DNA of 64,000 bases from Mesostigma viride. Lineage: Eukaryota > Streptophyta > Mesostigmatophyceae > Mesostigmatales > Mesostigmataceae. The notes beneath the pieces were generated by a model. It did not search any database. It was not told the origin of the DNA and worked only from the letters and a program-made list of their open reading frames with translations. The stretch covers positions 4,832,468 to 4,896,467 of the forward strand of contig RPFO01000079.1 of assembly GCA_009746045.1 (NCBI GenBank). The letters are read 5' to 3'. Made by a program: the position numbers and the translations under genes. Shown here piece by piece: positions 1 through 11,514 of this stretch (the stretch's first letter is position 1; each line of letters begins with the position of its first letter).

Positions 1-88
1 TATTCCGAGGAAGAGTAACTTGTTTATATAATATTTTTGTAATAAATTAATGTTTATTTATAACGTATCATTTTCTTCCTACGCGCAG

Positions 89-292
89 GAAATGGTGGAG
101 GTTGAGGAGAGTTTGCCCAAAAGGCAAAGGACCGACACACTTCGACAAAATGGAAGGAGTCTTCCATTGTACATCAAAAAAATAGTTGAGGATGACTGGC
201 TCGCTTCAGATTCGACTCCTCGTCCGAGTCCGGTTGTACCAGACATTATGAAAGTCTGGAAGGTTTCACAAAATCAATCGCATATTGAATAG
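89..292 (+). CDS. Putative exon, unknown protein
   Basis: An open frame follows a pyrimidine-rich stretch ending in CAG at 86-88, which looks like a 3' splice site, and runs to a TAG at 290-292. The peptide starts EMVEVEESLPKRQRTD, is charged, and has a basic KRQR patch that could be a nuclear-localisation signal. I do not recognise a family. It may be an internal or terminal exon; an alternative donor (AAG|GTTTCA near 261) exists. The following 300 bases hold three copies of the GC-rich intronic motif, which resembles the introns of the large gene at 5-16 kb, so this may belong to a related gene. Upstream exons would lie outside the window. Confidence 0.4.
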   Translation, partial: EMVEVEESLPKRQRTDTLRQNGRSLPLYIKKIVEDDWLASDSTPRPSPVVPDIMKVWKVSQNQSHIE

Positions 293-325
293 ATAATCTA
301 ATATCGCCATATTGCTGTTCAACAA

Positions 326-609
326 GTTGCGCCTTGGGGCGTTTCTATGTGGCAAATTCAAACCTTCGTATTAATAAACATGTACAATTATAATATAATT
401 TCAAATCGTTTTTTTATTTTTATTTTCCGGGGCCGGTTACTGATATGAGTTGCGCCCGCCGGCGTTTCTCTGCTGTTGAATGCCCCCCATGTACATACAC
501 ATTATATTGTCTGGACATTCGTATGTAGTGACAGTCGTAGTCGATGTTATTGCAATTCGTTTCTAGGTAGGAAGTGTTGATTGAAAAAGTTGCGCCCCAG
601 GGCGTTTCT
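326..609 (+). repeat. Three copies of GC-rich intronic motif
   Basis: Near-identical 21-bp blocks sit at 326-346, 449-469 and 589-609. Each begins GTTGCGCC and ends GGCGTTTCT, in otherwise AT-rich sequence between two putative exons. The central 4-5 bases vary (TTGG, GCC, CAG). Same-strand relatives occur at 1501, 5120, 6307, 6935, 8220, 8289 and 8356. Confidence 0.8.
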
Positions 610-723
610 TTGTTGCATTTTCTTCAAATTTTAGCTCCCGTAAATAGATGAAGATGACTTAATAAATGCCAGTTTTTTTAAATCATATAAACTACTCGCG
701 GCCGGTATGTTCTGGTTTCGCAG

Positions 724-1460
724 ATGTCCAGTCTGACGGTCGACATGTAAGGGGACGTCCATATCAGGACGCTGTTTTCCGGATTTTTGAGAAGGATCCC
801 GATAAGAAGTGCCGGGATAAGAAATGTAAAAAGCTGTCAATTACCAACCTCGGTCAGTGTGGGGAACACATCGTAGCTTTCGGAAAGGACATGATTTCCC
901 GTCATTTGCAACAATACGTTGACAACAATTGTGTGGGAGGGGCGCAGATGGACGTCCTTCTTGAGGATGGAGTGGACGGAGCCAAAAGGGCTGTGATTCG
1001 GCTGTCGGAAATGGATGATGACAAAGAGGACGTGAACATTTTCCTGAGGAGGCACGACGATAACACGGCCGATTGTGTGTTTGGGTCTCGAGGAATGGCG
1101 GATGAGAGCCAGGTCTTCCATGATGCCGCGGAGAAGGTGGTTGAATGGATGATGGGTTGGTCAAATCTTGACGTTCGCATATTCAACCGTCTGACGTCTG
1201 ATTTCCTTCTTAGGGGAAGTTTCAAGATGGTTGACCGTGCAAGGCAGTCCAGGAACCAGCTATCCCTTTCCATGGCCAGTCCGATCGCACGCATGATTGA
1301 GGAGGGCCCTCTTCCGCGCAACCTTGCCTCGAGATTTCGAAAATACCATGAAGGGCTCGAGCGAAAATCAGCAGCGATTTCCCATTCGCGAACCACTTAT
1401 GGGTCGACGGAGGTGGTAACGGAATTTTTTTGCATTTCCTTGCCAAATGATTCTTTATGA
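724..1460 (+). CDS. Putative large exon, unknown protein
   Basis: A 3' splice site (TCTGGTTTCGCAG, ending 723) precedes an open frame of about 245 codons to a stop at 1458-1460. The GC-richer composition against AT-rich flanks supports coding. The product is soluble-looking, with no membrane segment. It has a Cys/Lys patch (KKCRDKKCKK) near its start, a middle acidic part (EMDDDKEDVNIF) and a basic C-terminal half. No family is recognised. The 3' boundary is uncertain: GTAACG at 1416 could be a donor, in which case the last residues (EFFCISLPNDSL) are intronic read-through. A variant of the GC-rich motif lies just downstream at 1501-1521, as in confirmed introns at 6.3-8.4 kb, which supports a donor near 1416. 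Confidence 0.5.
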
Positions 1461-1521
1461 GGGACATAGAGTTGTTTGTATAGAGAGTGAATTGACGAAA
1501 GTTGCGACGGCGGTCGCATCC

Positions 1522-4500
1522 ACAACGGTCTGAAAGTGCCAAAAAACACCCATCTTACTCCTCCTAGCTGCACTAATATTCGGATGATGGTCAAACTTGG
1601 TGGCTGGCTTCTCCATGGTACCCAGATTTACTGTGCCAAGTCACACCTTGGTTGGCCACTTGGTGCTCACAGAATGGTGACGTCCAAAAGCATAAAAAAC
1701 GCCGAAATTGCCAGTTTTATTCATAATTAATTCCACAAACAACACAATTAATGTCGTTTTGACCTGGAAATGGGCAGACACATTAAATATAACATATGCA
1801 GCTCAAGTACTAAGTTGCACCCGAAATAGAGATGGGATGGCCAGAAATTATGCTGTCAACCGTCACAAATACGGTCATTTGGAGCATTTTATGGATCATT
1901 AAATGCACCCAACAGTGCAAATGAGCTCAGATTAAGCTGGAAGTAAGCAAACACTTTACTTGCAACATCTGCAGGCTGGCTGCAAAGTTGCACCTTGATT
2001 GAACACCAACTAGTTACATGATTCTGCTGTCACGCGTCACTCTCGCGCAAAATTTGGATATATAATGCACCACAGGTAGCGCAAATGAGTTCAGACAGAG
2101 CTGAAATTTTTAATGCAATTTAAATAGAGCATGCTGAACATGATTGCCAAGTATTACCTCAGTCACACCACAGATGACGATGTGTCACAGTGACACGTGA
2201 CAGCAGCCAACATCATATAATATTTCCTTACAAGTTCATACCCCATAACAGTACGAGCTGAGGTAAGGTTGAACTCCAACTTGGTTATCTCCACCCATAC
2301 ATGTGGCATGCACTTCATCATGGAAATACATGAACAGTTGTCTCTTTGATACATCAATAGTATTAACTACCAACATTCCAATGGTGGGGCGTGTTGAGAG
2401 AGAGCAACTAGTTGGCAAGTCAAATAGTGGTTCGAAGCAAACATGGCTGCACACTACATTTGCTTGCAGTTGCTATCTAACATCTCTAGCACATTAACTA
2501 GCCAGCTAGCTCGCATGCCAAACAATCTTCTAAAGGTGCATGGGCATTTTTTTATGTGTTGTTCATCGTGCACCCTGGACTACCAATCCTAGTGAAGCAT
2601 GGGCTATGCACGGCAGATGGAGGATGTGGCCATGGGCATGCCATGAGCAGATGCCAGCGAAGGTGCTGGCAGCAGGCAGGTCAGGCAGCAGTAGTGGGAT
2701 CTAGTGATGCAGAAGAGAGTGGCACATGTGGTAGAAAGTAATGCAGATGGCAGTAGTATGGCCAGTGGCACGAGGCAGCGATCATGAAGGCTATCGTTAT
2801 GCAGATAGACGTTATGGTCTAGCCTTGAGGTTATGTTGCTACTGCTGCATGATGGAAGGGAAATTTATGTGGCAGGTGGCACGGTACAGCCAACAGTGGT
2901 GTAGTGTGCAAACCAACTCATTGGGGTGGGCTTGTGGTGAAAGCTCTCCATTCAGATTTCCGTGGCAACACACCAGGTCATGATATTCTGTGGTGCTGGC
3001 AAGTGGTAGTGACAGATTGATCATGCCAGTGATTGATAGCAATGGTGAGCAGTAGGGTGCCTTCTTTGATACTACTGGCATTATCTGTTGTGCCAGGTGC
3101 CAGCTATGTCAGCTGCCGATGCTGCTAAATGTGGCCCCAGTTTCTGGTGCTACGATAGAAGAGATGAAGAGGGCCGGCAGGAACTTGTGGCTGCAATCAC
3201 GATCAAGGCTGCGATGGGCGAAGTCAATATGGCAGATTGTGGCAGCAATGGTGCAGGGCCTGGCGTTATCGTTAATGGCAGATTCCATACTGAGTTGTAG
3301 GGACACTGCCAGCAGTTACACCAACAGGCGAGACTCATGGTGGTGGACGTTGCTCCTGGTGGGAGTCTATAATATCTGTCACATGGGTATGCGCACACGA
3401 TGCACCTGGTGGTCCTCCATGCTAACGACAGGAATGTTGGTATTGCTATGCAATCGTGGCACTGCTAACAACGGCGTAACAGTGGTAGGTGTGTTGGGGT
3501 GGTGGGGAGTGATGTGGCAGTGGTGTGGCAGCAAGCACTTTGGTAATCGTTATTGTGATGTTGTTGTGAGCCCGTAGAAGGTGTCCTGGTGAGATTCATG
3601 CCTCTTACGCAATGCTGTAAGCCCATTGTGCACTCTGTTGTGCCCGCAACAATATTCATCATCATAGGCAGCAACCATATCAAAGACAAATCAGCCCCCT
3701 TCCATGTATAGTACTTAATTCTCAGCCTGCTTCAACATATCTGAATGTAACAAGGGCAATGAATCCTGGGTTTCCCAAGGCAGCAACAACATCTGCGCAC
3801 TTCACATACCTGGGCTCCCCCCTGGTTTCTTCGTGCCTCCCAGCCCCAGATCAGAACACGCCGCCCATCATTGATAAACATGGTGCATTATAATCTGGCC
3901 AAGGAAAGAGGTTGAAATACTTACCAACAGGTCCGCTAAAGTGGAGCCCCAGCAGCGTGTTGTATGGCCTGTGAAAGCTGGATAAGCTCCAGGGTTGCAC
4001 ATCAACACACCTATATGTGCTGACTGTTGAATACAGGACATGTACCTTCTGTTTGTTGCCTTCAGGCTCAGCTTCCTACGCCATGAATTACACTTGGAAG
4101 AATGAACAGGCGCACATCACGCTGTTTGGGGAGGCTGGCCATGGCTTACGTCTCCCTCTCGAGCAGCGATGCTTGACGAGGCGTCCGGCGTAACATGAAC
4201 GAGGCGCTTTCACGAGCCTCGGGGAAAGAGACAGGCAGAAAATCTGGAAGGGGAACGGGGCTGGCTTCACCCTACCTTGGATCCGGATGCCGAAAAAGCA
4301 GGTTCCACTGTACAGCGTCGACTCAACCAGCGCAATGCGTATTCATGCTTCATTTCGCAACGATCGCAGGCGATATTCAGTGATGAGCGCAGGTCTACAC
4401 TACAGAGCCAGCAAAAAATCAGGCTGGGCTTCGCTCTAGAAGTTGTTGAAGCGCCCTGCGCAAATGGGATGACAAAAATGAAAGAAACGAGGGAGTGGCA

Positions 4501-5100
4501 TATTTTTACGTGCGTTGCCATGATCAGCCCCGCACGCACCCTCCCGGCAGTTCCAACTGCTGCGGCAACGAGGCATTTACAATGGCAGTCGTTTTAACAA
4601 AAAGTTTTTCGGTCAAAATTTTTTGAATTAGTCATAGAACCGTGCGAGCGGCTTACCTTGAACTACACTGTCGCCGTTTTCGATAAGTTTCCGGTGTGAC
4701 TTTTTGGGGGTCCACTGCAAAATGCAGCGGACCTGACCCGACCTCGCGAAAATGCCCGCCCTTTTTCTGTTTTCCTGAAAAAATGGACCGATTTCTTTAG
4801 GATAAAAAAATATCTACGTGAAGTAGATGAGTTATGAAGGCTCAAAATCAATTCGCTGTCCGTAATGTGTTCTCAGGACGGTCGCTAGGATTTTCACGGC
4901 CGCCATGGGTGCTGCGTGACTTTTTGCCTCGTCGTCACCTTCCCGCCCACCAGATTTTCGGGATCTCGCGCCAATTTGGTGACGGAGTAAGATGGTCGTT
5001 TTTGGCGGGGCTCGGACCGTTGTGTCTTTTAGTGCGTCGTTCTCTTGTTATGAATCTCTGGTCATTCTGAATTATAACGTTGTTTGTACCTTGACATAAT
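1522..5100. other. No supported gene
   Basis: About 3.6 kb between putative exons. Open frames here are short and overlap on both strands. Composition is moderately AT-rich, with loose GTGGCAG/CAGTAG-type trinucleotide bias around 2.6-3.6 kb. I see no transposon termini or tandem array. Confidence 0.5.
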
Positions 5101-5189
5101 GATGCATTTTTTGTATTGAGTTGCGACGTGGGGCGCATCTTCCTGCTGACTCGTATGATTTTTCCAATTTTTTTGTTTTGTTGTTGCAG

Positions 5190-5865
5190 ATGGAAAAGGG
5201 CGGCCCTACATCGCAGGTGGTCGGCGACTCTCCCCCTAGGGGGGAAGGGTCTGAAGGGCAACCAGTTCAGGCCCAAGGCGCCTCCTCACAACAGCCTCCT
5301 CACAAGCGTGCAAGGGCGGGGACGCCGCCCCCGAGGGTGGATCGTGATGTCAGCTTTGCCGCGGTCGCTGGGAAGGATGAGTACCACGGTGGTCGTGAGA
5401 GGGTTGAGGATCCGATTGCGCTTCAGCAGCTTGCGCGGTTTCAGCGACTCGCGAATGGCACTCGTGAAGAGCAAATCGCGCTGTACGGAGACATCATTAA
5501 TGACAACCCTGAGTACGCCAAGGTGCCTTATCTCTCAAAAAGCCAATTCATGCCTCGTATCGAAACCATGCTCTTGCAGGAGCAAAGGGCGGCTCGGTGG
5601 GCTCAGAATGCGGCACAGACAGTAGCCGCCGCGCCCTCCCATGCCGCGCCTGCCGCAGTACATAGCCCAAAAGAGGGGGGAGAGTGTGCACGAGTCGGCC
5701 GCAGTGCCCTCAACCGCAAGGGATCCCCCCGCGACTTTCAAGCCGGTCGCGACGGGCGATATGCCCCCGCCGCGGCGAAGGGAAAGGGGGAAGGGGGTCG
5801 ATGGAGGGGAAGATGATGTCTTCGAAATGACGCAGAGCAATTTGGAAGGTGGCGGGCCGATCTTC
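5190..5865 (+). CDS. Large gene, exon 1 (likely start codon)
   Basis: The frame opens with an ATG directly after a CAG acceptor at 5187-5189, so translation probably starts at 5190 with a 5' UTR exon upstream. The N-terminal part is low-complexity (Gly, Pro, Gln; PPHKRARAGTPPPR, a possible NLS). A more ordered stretch follows with IALYGDIINDNPEYAKVPYL. The exon ends at a strong donor (TTC|GTAAGT, 5866). The initiating frame stops at 5814-5816, whereas the frame that reaches the donor in phase 0 (ending NLEGGGPIF) is +1 relative to it. A single-base shift must therefore lie near the G-run at about 5673-5680. This is either an assembly indel or a real frameshift. No family is recognised. Confidence 0.6.
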
Positions 5866-5986
5866 GTAAGTCTCTGCCCATTTAATTGATGTCGTGAAAT
5901 ACAATAAGCATTTTTTTGCAATATTCGCCAGAAATGTCATTTCCGACAACTAAGCGGATTTTTACTTTCCGTTGAAATGTTCGCAG

Positions 5987-6043
5987 GGCCGGCAAGAGGA
6001 TGTGGGTGCAAGAGAAGCCCGCTCAATGGCGGGAAGCACCCAG
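5987..6043 (+). CDS. Large gene, exon 2 (57 bp micro-exon)
   Basis: A 19-codon exon lies between an acceptor (GTTCGCAG, ends 5986) and a donor (CAG|GTACAT, 6044). Phase is 0 at both ends. The peptide is polar (GRQEDVGAREARSMAGSTQ) and continues the low-complexity style of exon 1. It was found from splice-site context because it is too short to stand out as an open frame. Confidence 0.55.
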
Positions 6044-6170
6044 GTACATGAGTGCGTCAGATTCCTCTCCGGTTTACTTGTATTGAAAAGGTTTGCGTGC
6101 GTATATCCTTGTTTCTGTTTGTAGTAATTTTTTTCTTGTGAATGGACAATCGCTTTCGCTATTTTTGCAG

Positions 6171-6251
6171 GGAAGTCCGGAAGAGCAGCAAGAGGGCGGT
6201 GACAGGAGGGGAAGTGGATCTTACGGTGGTTCTACTGCTGAGGGGGGAAGG
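6171..6251 (+). CDS. Large gene, exon 3 (81 bp)
   Basis: A 27-codon Gly/Ser/Glu-rich exon between an ATTTTTGCAG acceptor (6161-6170) and an AGG|GTAAGT donor (6252), phase 0 at both ends. The intron that follows carries the GC-rich motif at 6307-6327. Confidence 0.6.
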
Positions 6252-6375
6252 GTAAGTTACCGTTGACTTACAAATTGAAAGTTTAGGTTCGTCCTCAATG
6301 GACAGAGTTACGACGGCCGGCGTTTCTTTACACTTTTCTTACATTAAAAATCTTCCGTTGATAATGTTCTTGCAG

Positions 6376-6882
6376 AGAGCCGGTCGTCAGGGTGGGGCAA
6401 ATCTCCAGGGAGAGGGGGCTATCGCTGTCGGTGAGCCTGTGTCAGAGGGCGTAGTTGGAAGCGACGGCGATACTGCGCTCGGGACACGCTTTCAGGAGCA
6501 AGCGGATGCTTATAAACTGAGGAGGTTGGCAAGGTTTGTTGTGGCCGAGGTGAGAACGGAAACAGCCCCACCTGAGGTACGGAACCAGATGATGACTCTC
6601 CATCAAGTCGCTGAGTTGATCGTGAAGAATGCGTGCGCGCCCGATGGCGCCACACAGCCTGAGGAGATCCCGAGCGCCAAGGCCTTGATAAAGTGGATGC
6701 AGGAGAACCTGTTCGAGGGCCAAGGCAAGCAGAGGAAGTGTAAACTGTGGACGGTGACGCAGGCGGACGCCAAGACTCTGATCAAGATGTTGAAGGATCA
6801 CGATGCCCGCCGGGAAAAGTCTCCGAAGATCGCGAAGGGGTCGAAGAAAGCGGCTGAAGCAGCAGCGGTTGAGGGGAATGAG
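6376..6882 (+). CDS. Large gene, exon 4
   Basis: A 169-codon exon with clean boundaries: acceptor TTCTTGCAG ending 6375, donor GAG|GTAAGT at 6883, phase 0 on both sides. After a short Gly-rich lead it encodes an ordered, probably helical segment (residues about 40-165 of the exon) with many Leu, Lys and Glu, including AELIVKNACAPDG and AKTLIKMLKDHDARREK, and ends in a Lys/Ala-rich tail. There are no catalytic motifs and no membrane segments. Unrecognised. Its clean frame contrasts with the frame breaks in exons 1 and 5. Confidence 0.7.
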
Positions 6883-7018
6883 GTAAGTGTACCTCTGTTG
6901 TGAGGGGGCTTCTTGAGATCCAGGTTTCATGTAGGTTGCGACGGCCGGCGTTTCTCAAGTGTGACATTTACTTTATTCCTTTTGGTTATGCTTTCCTGAT
7001 TTTTTCGCATCACTGCAG

Positions 7019-8210
7019 TACGTGCAGGCCGAGAAGGCGACCCACGCGGCCATCCTGTACTCAATCAGCCTCGACCATGCAGCACGCGCGCCGCTCGGAT
7101 TTGGAAATAACGAGTACGTGGACTGCTGCCGTCGACGAATACCAGAAGGGACTCTCCGAAGCACTTGCGACCCCCAAGGCGAAGGCGCTGAAGGGAAAGG
7201 GGAAAGGAAAGGAGGTGGAGGTTGCGGATGCTCCCGTGTCTCTGCTTGAGAAATGGGAGAAGTCCCCGGTGTCGCAGGATGATGATGACATCCTGGATGT
7301 GAACGATGAGATCGCGAAGGGCAAACGGTTGCGGCAGGAGCTTGCCGTTCAGCCTCGGGACCTCGATGAGATGTCCAAAGCCTTGGTGCATCGAAATCGG
7401 GTGTGGACAAGGAACCTGTTCGTTGGGCCTCAGAAGCTCCTCGCACGAGACTTGCATCTGTCTAGAGCCGAGCAGAACGCCACCATTTTCGCAAACTCGG
7501 AGTCCGACTACGGCCACGACAAGCTGGTGATTCCTGTGTGGCGGTACTCGTTCCAGTTTTTGGCTGACCGGTTCCCCGGGATCTTTTATGAGTGGATGAA
7601 ACAGGAGCAAACCCAGCGTGAGGTCGCGCAACTTTTCGGGGACATGACGGGGACCAGGACAATGAAGGCTGGCTACGCTCGCGCAATGACTGACAAAGAG
7701 ATTGATCTCTACCTGCAAACGAGCTCGGCCAAGGAGATGGCCGAAGTTGCTGCCGGCAAGGTTATTACGGGACCGGGCAAGACGCTGGACGGACTTAAGC
7801 CCGTGGACGTGAGAAAGGCCGCGCTTTTGGACAGTTTGTGCAAGTCCGCCTGGGAGATGGTTCCACTCGACCCGAAGCCACCGTTGCCGCCAGCCATTTG
7901 CGGCTTTCTCGTGCTGGACGGGAACCACTTTACCACACTCATCAAATCGGTGATGTACGAACTGATCACCGAGAATATGACGGTGGACCAAAGATCTGTG
8001 TGGTACAAGGCAATGCTGAATGGTTTCATGAAGGCGGAAAAGGTCAGGGTCGTTGCGCGGGGAGGGAAGGAGCAGGAAGTCACGAAGACCGTGGCCGCGG
8101 AGAAGCTGGCTGAGTGGGCAACGGATTGGAAGAAATTCGGGGGGGTGGACGTGCAGATGCTCAAGGGTGAGACCATCCTGCCGACCTGGTGGCAGATCCG
8201 TGAACAGAAG
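7019..8210 (+). CDS. Large gene, exon 5, unknown domain
   Basis: A long exon from an acceptor (CACTGCAG, ends 7018) to a donor (AAG|GTAAGC, 8211). The first ~35 codons read in phase 0 as YVQAEKATHAAILYSISL. From about 7120 the open frame is a different one and stays open to the donor, ending again in phase 0, so a one-base change near 7115-7130 is implied. The ordered part (7.37-8.2 kb) is a compact helical-looking domain with motifs such as NRVWTRNLFVGPQKLLARDL, IFANSESDYGHDKLVIPVW, RFPGIFYEWMKQEQ and ILPTWWQIREQK. It has no transmembrane segments. I do not recognise the fold; the aromatic-rich blocks suggest a real globular domain, not repeat read-through. Confidence 0.7.
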
Positions 8211-8466
8211 GTAAGCCAAGTTGCGACCGCCGGCGTTTCTATAAGTGGTTTTCTTGTGTTAATTTCAGTATGCCATTAGTTTGGTCAAGATGCGACCGCC
8301 GGCGTTTCTATAAGGGGTTTTCATGTTCCACCTTAGTATGCCATATTTTGGTCAAGATGCGACCGCCGGCGTTTCTGTGAGTCGTTTTATTGTTCTCAGT
8401 TGAGTTGTGCTTATTTGGGAGGACTGTCGATGTGTCTCTGCGCGTTGTTGCCATACGGCGATGCAG
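8211..8466 (+). repeat. Intron with tandem GC-rich motif (3 units)
   Basis: This 256-bp phase-0 intron is largely three tandem units of 67-69 bp. Each contains the motif (8220-8240, 8289-8309, 8356-8376; core GCGACCGCCGGCGTTTCT) followed by similar sequence with TTCAGTATGCCAT and TTTGGTCAAG. The first copy starts 9 bases after the donor. The intron ends at ATGCAG (8461-8466). Confidence 0.8.
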
Positions 8467-8648
8467 GTTTCCGAACCAGTCGGCAAGATGATCGAAGTTG
8501 TCAGGCAGCTCGGGAACGCCATGAACGCGGAGGACACAGCCCAAGCCAAGGCAACGTGGGGCTCAGCGCTGGGCGATGTGCACCGGGCCTACCAGGCATA
8601 TGGACCCCTCAAGAGAGGGAAGGGCGTGTCTATCCCAACTCCTCTGTA
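8467..8648 (+). CDS. Large gene, exon 6, left part (split by transposon)
   Basis: Starts after ATGCAG in phase 0 (VSEPVGKMIEVVRQLGN) and runs in frame to PTPLY, where codon TAC is cut by the element that begins at 8649. The TA at 8647-8648 is repeated at 12801-12802. Joining 8648 to 12803 gives an uninterrupted frame reading TPLYGKIWAIVKPFWQKGEQ, strong evidence that the two halves were one exon. Confidence 0.75.
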
Positions 8649-8811
8649 CAGGGGTCACCCGCAGTATCGCAACAAGAATCGCAACTCAAAAAAAAAAATT
8701 TTATCATCCACTTCGATTAAGGGCAGGTATGGGCACACCATGGCACCTTCACTTTTCAAAAGTGATGTTTGGATGAAAAATGGGAGCGTGCTCGAGTATC
8801 GCAACACCTAG

Positions 8812-9545
8812 TCGGGGTAAAATTGGCTCCAGAGTTCTCAATTCTCAAATTCTCAGAGGGCGGGGGCCGAGATAGGGGTACCTTGAAATTAAATAAGAGG
8901 CATGGCTCTATCGAGATATATGTTCGGAGGCGAATTTCTATTGGCGTGAATTTGTATTATTGTACGAAAACATGTCAAGGGTGACGGAAAGAAGGACTTA
9001 TGTTCCAATTCAATTCAATGCACGACGGTATTGGACGGAGTTCCCGGTCTGGCAAGCGGATTTTGGATCTCACGTTCAGAAAAGGGCTTGGGTACACGAC
9101 GCGGCGCGACGTACGTTGTAAAATGGCTCGCAGAAAAGGAACCGTGGCGACTATTTGGCGCCGCGTCGGTCTTGACGTTGTTTGCTCCGTTGGATCTGCA
9201 TCTACGGCGTTCGTGGGTTGTTTCGAAACCCGGTCGATGAGATTTTACGGAGAAGTAGGGTATATAAGTGATCTTTGTTGTTTCCTTGATATTAGTGATC
9301 CTTTTTTGACCAAGCGGTGAACTGAATGTAGAAGTCGGAATAAATTATACGGTCTGACACGTTGTCGTACTATACTACAACTTAACGCCAATAGAAATTC
9401 GCCTCCAAAAATATATCTGGATAGAGACATGCCTCTTATTTAATTTCAAGGTACCTCTTATTTAATCTCGGGCGGCGCCCTCCGAGAACTTGAGAATTTG
9501 AGAACCGGACTCGTGGGAGTCGGGGTAAAATTAAGCTAGTTCCGC
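8812..9545. mobile_element. Nested foldback (inverted repeat) element
   Basis: Sequence at about 8835-8955 (from CTCAATTCTCAAATTCTCAG to GGCGAATTTCTATTGGCG) returns as reverse complement at about 9385-9510. The two arms diverge by a few percent and are separated by about 430 bp. Direct repeats of GTCGGGGTAAAATT lie outside both arms (8812-8825 and near 9519-9532) and may be an enlarged target duplication or outer repeat. The loop holds a 106-codon open frame (9000-9320) with no recognisable similarity. Confidence 0.65.
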
Positions 9546-10289
9546 AACTGAAAACCCACCAATTCTAGAGTTCCGCAATGCAACAGAATCGCAACAAACC
9601 TGGCAAGTATACCAAATGTACGCCGTACACGTGCGCCGAAAGGAATAAATTGTCGCCAATCGGCGTGCAGGATCCGATATGTACTTGCAATAGTTACCGC
9701 CGTTGACGATTGATTGGCCGCGCGGTGTTCAGTTCAGTTCAGTGGGATTCATCGCGCGGAAGTCAGTGCAATAATGGACAAAAACAAAAGTGTGCCGCCT
9801 CTTCATTGAATAATCAACGACCTATAATTAGTCCACAACCACTAACCTTTCGTTATCAAACAGTTCCCTAATCATCACGCGCGTCATTGTCTCGTCATTG
9901 CGCGTCATTACCCCGTCATTGTCCCGCCGACATTACACAGCTATGGTCTTGAGGTATAGTCGGCGCCGTGGCATGTTAAACAAACTGCGTTGTTTCATTC
10001 ATAGTGTGGTTTCATTATGTCGCTCTTTCGAACGGGGATGCATTAGGCAACAATACTGGACAGATTCTGAAAGAGGGTGTGTTTGTGAAGTGGGGATGGC
10101 AGCGGCCCAGCATTTGCTGGCCGTGCGGGTGCAACTTTGAGGCGACTACATATATCGCCCTGAACCGTCTTTGTTAAAGCGGTGAGACAGTCCAGTGTTA
10201 CAGTCCGGCCGCAGGCCGGGCAAGGGAAATGCTGTGTTCACCATGATGCTGCGGGCCGAGGATGGGTGGCTGCATGGAAACGTGAATGC

Positions 10290-11040
10290 TTGCATCGAAT
10301 GGATGGCGGTGTCTGCATGCATGGATTGCACGTGAATGTTCGCAGGATGGGTGGTAATTGCATGGATGCTCGCAGGATGGGTGCTAATTACACGAATCGA
10401 TATTGCATTAATGCTTGCAGGGATGGATGGTGTTTGCATGCGTGGATACGTGAATGCTTGCAGGGATGGATGGTGTTTGCATGCATGGATACGTGAATGC
10501 TTGCAGGGATGGGTGGTGTTTGCATGCATGGATACGTAAATGCTTGCAGGGATGGATGGTGTTTGCATGCATGAATGTGTGAATGCTTGCATGGGTGGAT
10601 GGTGTTTGCATGCATGGATGGGTGGTGTTTGCATGCATGGATACCTGAAAGCTTGGGGTGGATGGTGTTTGCATGCATGGATACGTGAATGCTTGCATGG
10701 GTGGATGGTGTTTGCATGCATGGATGCGTGAATGCTTGCACGGATGGGTGGTGTTTGCATGCATGGATACGTGAATGCTTGCCTGGGTGGATGGTGTTTG
10801 CATGCATGGATACGTGAATGCTTGCACGGATGGGTGGTGTTTGCATGCATGGATACGTGAATGCTAGCATGGATGGATGGTGTTTGCATGCATGAATGTG
10901 TGAATGCTTGGGGTGGATGGTGTTTGCATGCATGGATACGTGAATGCTTGCGTGGATGGATGGTGTTTGCATGCATGGATGCGTGAATGCTTGCAGGGAT
11001 GGAAGTGATTGCATGCATGGATACGCGAATGCATGCATGA
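10290..11040. repeat. 43-bp minisatellite
   Basis: About 17 degenerate units of roughly 43 bp, with consensus blocks GTGAATGCTTGCAGGGATGG and TGTTTGCATGCATGGATAC, lying inside the transposon. Long open frames on both strands (peptides repeating HACKHHP or VNACRDGW) come from the repeat and are not taken as genes. Confidence 0.9.
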
Positions 11041-11514
11041 ATGCGACCGAGGACAGTGTAAGCACCTTTTAGGGATTAATATAGTGGTGAATATGGGCAG
11101 GCCCCCTGACCCATGTGAGTTATACATGTATTCAAGGAGACAACGATTCCAGTCCATGGCAGGATATATAAAGGATACCAACCCCAAGTCGGTGGGGGTA
11201 TGCATGTGACCCAATTCAGTACAAGTGTAATAACAGTGATTCGGGCCGTGGTGTCAGCAACCCTGTCACTCAAGGTTACATTATAGATACTCATTCCATC
11301 TCCGCCTCCACATCATTGAGGATGTAATATACGCGACAACTATTAATGTTCGCATGGCGGTCACGCGACGCCTGATCAACGCGTAGCGTCTGCGTGTTGT
11401 AATTTAATTTTTAAATATTAATGCACAGTCACCATTTTACCGCGTGCTGGCCTGCACTTAGCCCTTGGATGACCAGTGTGTAACTCTACCCCTAATTATG
11501 GCTGGTTGCACCTT

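Noticed and set aside
7065-8219. 384-codon antisense frame across exon 5
   Set aside because: Mirror of a GC-rich coding exon. The plus strand has matching splice sites and more protein-like composition.
10146-11065. 290- and 225-codon His/Cys-rich frames, superficially like metal-binding proteins
   Set aside because: Translation of the 43-bp minisatellite; 43 is not a multiple of three, so every frame cycles through the same peptides.
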